Shown here piece after piece: positions 59,901 to 64,000 of a DNA stretch of 64,000 nucleotides. The stretch covers positions 1 to 64,000 of the IMG/VR virus record IMGVR_UViG_3300037587_000923, one strand, 5' to 3'. Within the stretch, counting starts at the first letter, position 1, and each line of letters opens with the position of its first letter. Source of the stretch: a virus. A program made the position numbers and the translations under genes. The notes below the pieces were generated by a model. That model was not told the origin of the DNA and made no database searches. It was given only the letters and a program-made list of their open reading frames with translations.

Positions 59901-60752
59901 ATGGCAAGAATTAAGTATACACAATGTATGGTAAGAGACTGCGAAAAGCCCCATCTATCTAAAGGCTTCTGTAATAGGCATTATCAGCAAATGTGGAAGC
60001 ATGGACGCATTCTGCCTGATGCGGTGCCTATTGAAGACTTGGCCGGAGAGTTATGGGCTGACATTGAAGAGGCTGAAGGGTATCAAGTTAGCAATATGGG
60101 GCGTGTTAAGTCTCTTGTGGGCCGTGGCGGGTTAATAAAGCCACAGATCGAACAAAGGGGGCACATGAATACCCCTAAGAAGCGTGTCTATTTAGACAGG
60201 AGGGCAACAAGAGGCTGGGTTAAATTCTTGTATGTTCACCTAGAGGTAGCCAGGGCCTTTATCCCTAATAAGTTTGACAGCGCCCACACGACCTTTAAAA
60301 ACGGGGATGCCTTAGACTGCCGTGCTGATAATATCGAATGGTGGTGGGAGAATCCACCTGTAGATGATGATGGGTTGATTCAGTTTAGAAAGTCGGTTCA
60401 TTCTGAATTAGGGAAAAAGGTTCTGGCCTTTATTGATGGCAACCAGTCTGCCCTCGATAGTTTCGTAATGCAAAAGACTGACAAGATGAGGAAAATACTA
60501 CAGAGTAAATTCAAAGGGGTCTGCGGAGACAATGTAAACGAAGCGGTGCACGTTGCTTTCAGTGAAGGCATGAGAGACATTAAACGCGGATTGCTTAGGG
60601 CAGACACACATATAGAAAACTGGTTCCTTCGGATTGCAGAGAACCAACTATTGGATGATATTAAAAAGAACAAGCACACTACATCTCAATGGGGCTGCAA
60701 TGGTAATGGCGACGAGTTCGACAAATTTGATTTAATGGCGGCAACAAACTAA
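59901..60752 (+). CDS. NUMOD4-HNH protein fused to sigma region-2-like domain, 283 aa
   Basis: Residues about 9-35 hold a zinc motif (CEKPHLSKGFCNRHY). A NUMOD4 motif (EAEGYQVSNMGRVKSL, about 55-70) and an HNH-like region (VARAFIPN, DNIEW) follow. The last about 120 residues end in WFLRIAENQLLDDIKKNK, which resembles region 2 of ECF sigma factors (WL-R-IA-N-L-D). A fusion of a homing-type nuclease and a sigma-like domain is unusual. It lies in a cassette. The C-terminal part lacks region 4. Confidence 0.7.
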   Translation: MARIKYTQCMVRDCEKPHLSKGFCNRHYQQMWKHGRILPDAVPIEDLAGELWADIEEAEGYQVSNMGRVKSLVGRGGLIKPQIEQRGHMNTPKKRVYLDRRATRGWVKFLYVHLEVARAFIPNKFDSAHTTFKNGDALDCRADNIEWWWENPPVDDDGLIQFRKSVHSELGKKVLAFIDGNQSALDSFVMQKTDKMRKILQSKFKGVCGDNVNEAVHVAFSEGMRDIKRGLLRADTHIENWFLRIAENQLLDDIKKNKHTTSQWGCNGNGDEFDKFDLMAATN

Positions 60753-60832
60753 CTATGAATTAACCAGTGGCCCGACCAAGCCACACTGAAAACGGACACG
60801 CCTCTTGCCATCTGGTTGAATGGCGTGTTATA
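60750..60832. repeat. attC-like site 8
   Basis: The left arm ATTAACCAGTGGC pairs with the right arm GCCATCTGGTTGAAT, leaving two single unpaired bases on the right. TAAC overlaps the stop of the gene before it, and GTTATA ends the site. Confidence 0.75.
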
Positions 60833-60857
60833 AATTTTGCATTAGGAGGGTAATTAG

Positions 60858-61289
60858 ATGAGAGGATATGCGTGTATAGGGTTGGATAACCCCAAGGCGG
60901 CAGTTAACGTAGGATCGGCTTTGAGAGCCGCAGGGTGCTATGGGGCTGCAATGGTGGCTATGACGGGCAACCGGAGCGGAAAGACACCCACTGACACCAT
61001 GAAGCAGTATCGACATAGGCCGTTGTTGCGCGTTGAAAATTTGAAAGATGTTATTCCTTATGACTGCGTGCCTGTGGCAGTTGATTTGATAGAGGGAGCT
61101 ATTCCATTGCCAGAGTATGAACACCCCGAAAGAGCCTTTTATATCTTCGGGGCTGAAGATGCCACCCTGGGCGAAAGAGTGACATCTTGGTGCAGGGACA
61201 CTATATATATTCCCACTAACGGTTGCATGAATCTAGCAGCAACGGTTAATGTGGTGCTATATGACCGGCTTGTTAAGCAAAATTTATAA
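60858..61289 (+). CDS. SPOUT (TrmH/SpoU-type) RNA 2'-O-methyltransferase, 143 aa
   Basis: The three SpoU motifs are present: NVGSALRAAGCYGAA (about 17-31), FYIFGAEDATLGERV (about 94-108) and IPTNGCMNLAATVNVVLYDR (about 117-136), forming the deep-knot SAM site. It should methylate ribose in tRNA or rRNA. It is as short as TrmL but not assigned to a specific substrate. Carried as a cassette. Confidence 0.85.
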   Translation: MRGYACIGLDNPKAAVNVGSALRAAGCYGAAMVAMTGNRSGKTPTDTMKQYRHRPLLRVENLKDVIPYDCVPVAVDLIEGAIPLPEYEHPERAFYIFGAEDATLGERVTSWCRDTIYIPTNGCMNLAATVNVVLYDRLVKQNL

Positions 61290-61372
61290 CAAGACAAGCT
61301 AAGGGGCTTGAACGAACGCAGTGAGAGAAAGTCCAAGGAGTGAAACGACTGTCTTTGAGCGCCTGGGTTATG
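61287..61372. repeat. attC-like site 9 (copy of site 4)
   Basis: Identical to 58,959-59,044. It begins inside the methyltransferase stop codon. Confidence 0.9.
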
Positions 61373-61409
61373 TTTTTTGATATGACAGGGCAAAAAATCG
61401 GAGGTTATT

Positions 61410-61643
61410 ATGGACGACATAGCAATAAATGAAGGTCAAAAGATATTTGAAGAAAGATATAAAAAGGGATTTCCAAAAGTGATATTTGGGGAGACGCACA
61501 TCTCAATTCCTTGCACTTGCGACGATGGCGGTGGGCCTATTCACTGGGCAACAGTGCAGAACAACATAAGATCGATAGAAGAACATTTCCGGCATGAGGA
61601 GACTTTGCGTGAATTAAGGAAAATGGATAGGGACAAAACATAA
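61410..61643 (+). CDS. Duplicated cassette protein, second copy, 77 aa
   Basis: Identical at DNA and protein level to 59,082-59,315, indicating very recent duplication. The TAA joins TAACGATTGAC, a half-site with no visible right partner, the array end. Confidence 0.75.
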   Translation: MDDIAINEGQKIFEERYKKGFPKVIFGETHISIPCTCDDGGGPIHWATVQNNIRSIEEHFRHEETLRELRKMDRDKT

Positions 61644-61680
61644 CGATTGACTATATGGACATTTAATGTTGGTGTGAATT

Positions 61681-62052
61681 GTGAATAAGTATTATAAGCA
61701 AGTAAAATATAGACAGAATCAGAGAGATAAAAAAGAATGTTACCGTTTAAATTCTACTGATACGATTAGGGAATCTTATTATCAGCCACCTGAATTTAGA
61801 GGATTGAGGATATATGGAGATTGTGATCTCGGTTATCTTAGACTTATTTACATTTCTCTATGGGAATGTGGACGTTTAGATTCCTATTACATACGCAACG
61901 AAAAAGTAGAAAATATTGGTAAGCGTCCAAAATTAAATGATGACAATAGCGATTGGTGGATTGACAGTAATGGAAATCGTAAAAAATATGGCAAGGTTAA
62001 TCTTGATAAGAAAATAAGAGAACTGATGCCGAATATAAGGAGGGCGGATTGA
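61681..62052 (+). CDS. Hypothetical protein, 123 aa
   Basis: GTG start shortly after the last cassette; no strong ribosome binding site. A Tyr/Arg/Lys-rich product with WWIDSNGNRKKYG. It overlaps the resolvase gene by 4 bp. No family recognised. Confidence 0.55.
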   Translation: MNKYYKQVKYRQNQRDKKECYRLNSTDTIRESYYQPPEFRGLRIYGDCDLGYLRLIYISLWECGRLDSYYIRNEKVENIGKRPKLNDDNSDWWIDSNGNRKKYGKVNLDKKIRELMPNIRRAD

Positions 62053-62549
62053 TGAATTGCTTCCTAGGTAGGGTATACGACGACAAGCATGCCACTTGCA
62101 TTTCCTGTATTAGGGCAGGAGAGAAGACTTGTAAGCAGGTCAAGAAGAAACGTAAGGCCCACGATATTCATACAGTTATGGCTGAAGGCAAGTGGCTTAT
62201 GTGTACTAAAGACCTCAGAACCCCTAATGACTGGACCAACAAGATGTACGGTAAGAAGATTTATAGGGGAGAGAGGTCTGCCTGGGAGAAACAGTTCAGA
62301 GGGATAATCCATTTATGGGGTAAGGCGTCAGGTAAGAGGCGCCTTACCGTTATACGGTATGTTCCTGACAAGCGGTATCTCATGAAAGATAAGACCAATA
62401 GAGAGGGAGCCATGAAGCCTCTTGAGGATGCGCTTGTTAATCAAGGAGTACTTGTTGACGACAGGGATGAGTTCCTGGAGCGTGCCGACCTCAGGCAAGA
62501 GATAGATCCGGCAAGAGTAGGGGTAGCTATCTTAGTGGAGGATATTTAG
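62049..62549 (+). CDS. rusA: RusA-family Holliday junction resolvase, 166 aa
   Basis: The C-terminal half (about 95-160: TVIRYVPDKRYLMKDKTNRE, MKPLEDALVNQGVLVDD) carries the acidic residues of the RusA active site (D at about 124, 135, 141-142). The N-terminal about 50 residues hold a CISC zinc-like extension. It resolves junctions made by the RecT/exonuclease system or during replication. Confidence 0.85.
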   Translation: MMNCFLGRVYDDKHATCISCIRAGEKTCKQVKKKRKAHDIHTVMAEGKWLMCTKDLRTPNDWTNKMYGKKIYRGERSAWEKQFRGIIHLWGKASGKRRLTVIRYVPDKRYLMKDKTNREGAMKPLEDALVNQGVLVDDRDEFLERADLRQEIDPARVGVAILVEDI

Positions 62550-62560
62550 GCATGCTGAAA
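62545..62560. repeat. GCATGC palindrome, copy 9
   Basis: TTTAGGCATGCTGAAA overlaps the resolvase stop and lies about 60 bp upstream of a promoter-like sequence; identical to copy 8. Confidence 0.8.
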
Positions 62561-62618
62561 AAAAATTGCCTGGAGATAGTAATATATGACGACAAAGGCA
62601 ATAGGTGTTGTTTTTCTC

Positions 62619-62649
62619 TTGACACCCTTTTCATTACTTTGATAGGGTG
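62619..62649 (+). promoter_or_regulatory. Possible promoter with embedded inverted repeat
   Basis: TTGACA at 62,619-62,624 with a weak GATAGG at 62,641 (16-bp spacer). CACCC (62,623) and GGGTG (62,645) form an inverted repeat around the spacer, suited to a repressor. It would drive the replication genes. Confidence 0.45.
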
Positions 62650-62695
62650 CGCTTACATTCCAATTTAACCTTTTGACAGAGGTACGAAGGATCAA

Positions 62696-62836
62696 ATGAA
62701 AACCACTTTTAAACATAGAGAAGCCCACTCGAGCCAGAGCAATCTGGAGCAGGTCCCTTTTGGTCCACCTGTCTGTCAACTCGTGTGGGCTTCTGTGTGT
62801 TTAGCCCAATCCCAAAGAAATAAAGGTGTTATATGA
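62696..62836 (+). CDS. Possible leader peptide, 46 aa
   Basis: AAGGATCAA precedes ATG; the stop overlaps the next ATG. The frame runs through a strongly structured element, so its translation would unfold that structure. The peptide has no domain. Real coding is uncertain. Confidence 0.3.
   Translation: MKTTFKHREAHSSQSNLEQVPFGPPVCQLVWASVCLAQSQRNKGVI
62719..62794 (+). ncRNA. Structured junction-like leader element
   Basis: A perfect 10-bp closing stem (62,719-62,728 with 62,785-62,794) encloses a CCAGA-GCAA-TCTGG hairpin with a GNRA tetraloop and a CAGGT/ACCTG hairpin, a three-way-junction shape. It lies between a promoter and the replication initiator gene. It may be a riboregulator of that operon or part of the replication origin. 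Confidence 0.6.
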
Positions 62837-63657
62837 GTAGATCAAGACGATGTAAGGCCGGGCTGGACTACTTCTCGTTTGATGTTGATTTCTTTGACGA
62901 CGAGAAAATTGAGTTCGTATCAGCCAGATATGGCTTGAAGGGCGAGGTAATTTCCATAAGGCTTTTGTGTCGGATTTACCGTAATGGTTATTTTATTAAA
63001 TGGGGTGATGATGAAAGCTTGCTATTCGCAAAGCGTGTCGGAGACGGTGTCACTCAAGAAGATGTTAAGTGTGTTGTTGACGAGCTGTTCAAGAGAGAGT
63101 TCTTAAGTAAGTCTTTATTCGATAAATGTGGCATCCTTACATCAGGCGGAATTCAAAAGAGATATATCCAAGCAACCGAACGTAGGAAAGGTGTGGAGAT
63201 GATTAAGGATTATATAGCTGTAGACATTACAGATTACGATGTAGACATTTTAGAATTAAATGATGACATTTCAAAACAAAGTAAAGTAAAGGAAAGTAAA
63301 GTAAAGGAAAGTAAAGAAGACTATAAAATTTCTTTCTCTGAATTCTGGGAGGTATATCCTAGTCGTAACGGTAAAAAGATAGATAAGCCTACCACTAAAG
63401 ATAAGTTCTATAAATTAAAACCTTCGGATCTGTCAGACATTATTGTGGCAGTCCATAACTACAAAGACAGTGAATTAGTTAAACAAGGAATTGGCATTAA
63501 AGACCCTCATAGATTTATTAGCAACAAAGACAATAAAGAGTTTTGGAAAGAATGGATGAAGCCTGAGATTAATAATAGCAAGAAACAAAAGAGCCCATAT
63601 GAAGCCCAAAACGAAACTAGGGCTTATCATAAACCAATTAAAAACAGAGGACTATAA
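62833..63657 (+). CDS. Replication initiator-like protein with DUF4373 domain, 274 aa
   Basis: Residues about 10-135 (DYFSFDVDFFDDEKIEFVSA, GLKGEVISIRLLCRIYRNGY) match the DUF4373 N-terminal domain of phage replication proteins. A Ser/Lys/Glu repeat linker (about 150-163) and a C-terminal FWEVYPSRNGKK domain follow. It likely binds the origin and recruits helicase. It precedes the helicase gene, with one-base overlap. Confidence 0.8.
   Translation: MSRSRRCKAGLDYFSFDVDFFDDEKIEFVSARYGLKGEVISIRLLCRIYRNGYFIKWGDDESLLFAKRVGDGVTQEDVKCVVDELFKREFLSKSLFDKCGILTSGGIQKRYIQATERRKGVEMIKDYIAVDITDYDVDILELNDDISKQSKVKESKVKESKEDYKISFSEFWEVYPSRNGKKIDKPTTKDKFYKLKPSDLSDIIVAVHNYKDSELVKQGIGIKDPHRFISNKDNKEFWKEWMKPEINNSKKQKSPYEAQNETRAYHKPIKNRGL
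63281..63316. repeat. Tandem 15-bp repeats inside the initiator gene
   Basis: GTAAAGTAAAGGAAA at 63,281-63,295 and 63,296-63,310, plus a partial third copy. The unit is five codons, so it also encodes the S-K-V-K-E linker repeats. Lambdoid origins lie inside the initiator gene as iterons, which makes this a candidate. Confidence 0.5.
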
Positions 63658-64000
63658 TGGAACAACCTGGCAGATTACCACCACAAGACCTTGATGCTGA
63701 ACTTTCTGTCCTGGGAGGTTTGGTTGTAGATAGCGATAAATGGGGCGAGGTTAACGCTATCATCTCTGCATCTGATCTTTACCGACAATCCCATAAATAT
63801 ATATTTAACGCCATAGGCTCTTTAATATCAAAAGAGGAGCCAGTCGACTTACTTCTTCTTAACTCTGAACTGAAAAACATGGGGGTTCTGGAGGAAAGTG
63901 GCGGGACTGGGTTTATAGCACGTATTGCCGATGGTGTAGTAACAACAGCAAACATAACCTATTACGCTAATATAATCAAAGAGAAGGCTGTCGCCCGAAA
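63657..64000 (+). CDS. dnaB: DnaB-type replicative helicase, partial N-terminus
   Basis: The first 114 residues show the DnaB N-terminal domain (PPQDLDAELSVLGGLVVD, then LYRQSHKYIFNAI, then FIARIADGV, ITYYANIIKEK). The ATPase part lies beyond the window. It unwinds the phage fork; the upstream initiator probably loads it. Confidence 0.9.
   Translation, partial: MEQPGRLPPQDLDAELSVLGGLVVDSDKWGEVNAIISASDLYRQSHKYIFNAIGSLISKEEPVDLLLLNSELKNMGVLEESGGTGFIARIADGVVTTANITYYANIIKEKAVAR

Larger units (their letters stand above)
61287..61645. repeat. 359-bp cassette duplication, second copy
   Basis: Same sequence as 58,959-59,317, offset 2,328 bp. It lies at the right end of the array, where a newly inserted cassette would be expected if an attI-like point is at 61,641. 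Confidence 0.95.

Noticed and set aside
57446-61645. CRISPR array
   Set aside because: Spacing units are genes with ribosome binding sites and the repeats are diverse palindromes, not uniform short repeats with spacers.

Overview
The window is part of the genome of a tailed double-stranded DNA bacteriophage or prophage of siphovirus type. It holds a lambda-like portal, an S49 protease/scaffold, a major capsid protein, a long TP901-type tape-measure protein, tail chaperones made by a -1 frameshift and a J-like hub, and no sheath gene. A Gram-negative host is suggested by lipoprotein signals, a phage-encoded outer-membrane beta-barrel and a zinc amidase endolysin. Nothing in the sequence names the host. 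The genome is incomplete here: both ends cut genes and no terminase is visible.

Layout. 1-23,938 (+): densely packed, translationally coupled small genes, many with zinc-ribbon cysteine pairs. Among them are a MoxR-type AAA+ ATPase with a metallopeptidase/VWA partner (9,275-11,669), a retron-like reverse transcriptase locus between HNH-family genes with long structured non-coding DNA on both sides (11,679-14,213), a tyrosine recombinase followed by four tandem paralogous zinc-ribbon genes (16,848-19,371) and a J-domain protein (22,915). 23,966-53,653 (-): lysis genes at the distal end, then tail fibre, hub, tape measure, tail, connector and capsid genes back to the portal. 53,654-64,000 (+): a sigma70-like promoter, small genes, a RecB/Cas4-like nuclease and RecT annealing pair, a long run of integron-like gene cassettes (57,446-61,645), a RusA-type resolvase, a structured leader, a DUF4373 replication initiator and the start of a DnaB helicase.

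The main discoveries are three. (1) A cassette array of about ten small ORFs separated by attC-like imperfect palindromes, read in the opposite sense to the usual integron layout; an exact 359-bp cassette duplication marks the recombination point. (2) A retron-type reverse transcriptase with a candidate msr-msd RNA upstream and a roughly 490-nt multi-hairpin region downstream, coupled to a stand-alone zinc domain copied from an HNH endonuclease. (3) A 16-bp palindrome centred on GCATGC in nine copies, mostly just upstream of ribosome binding sites, probably an operator or RNA element of a phage regulon.

Family calls rest on motifs read by eye. No database search was possible.
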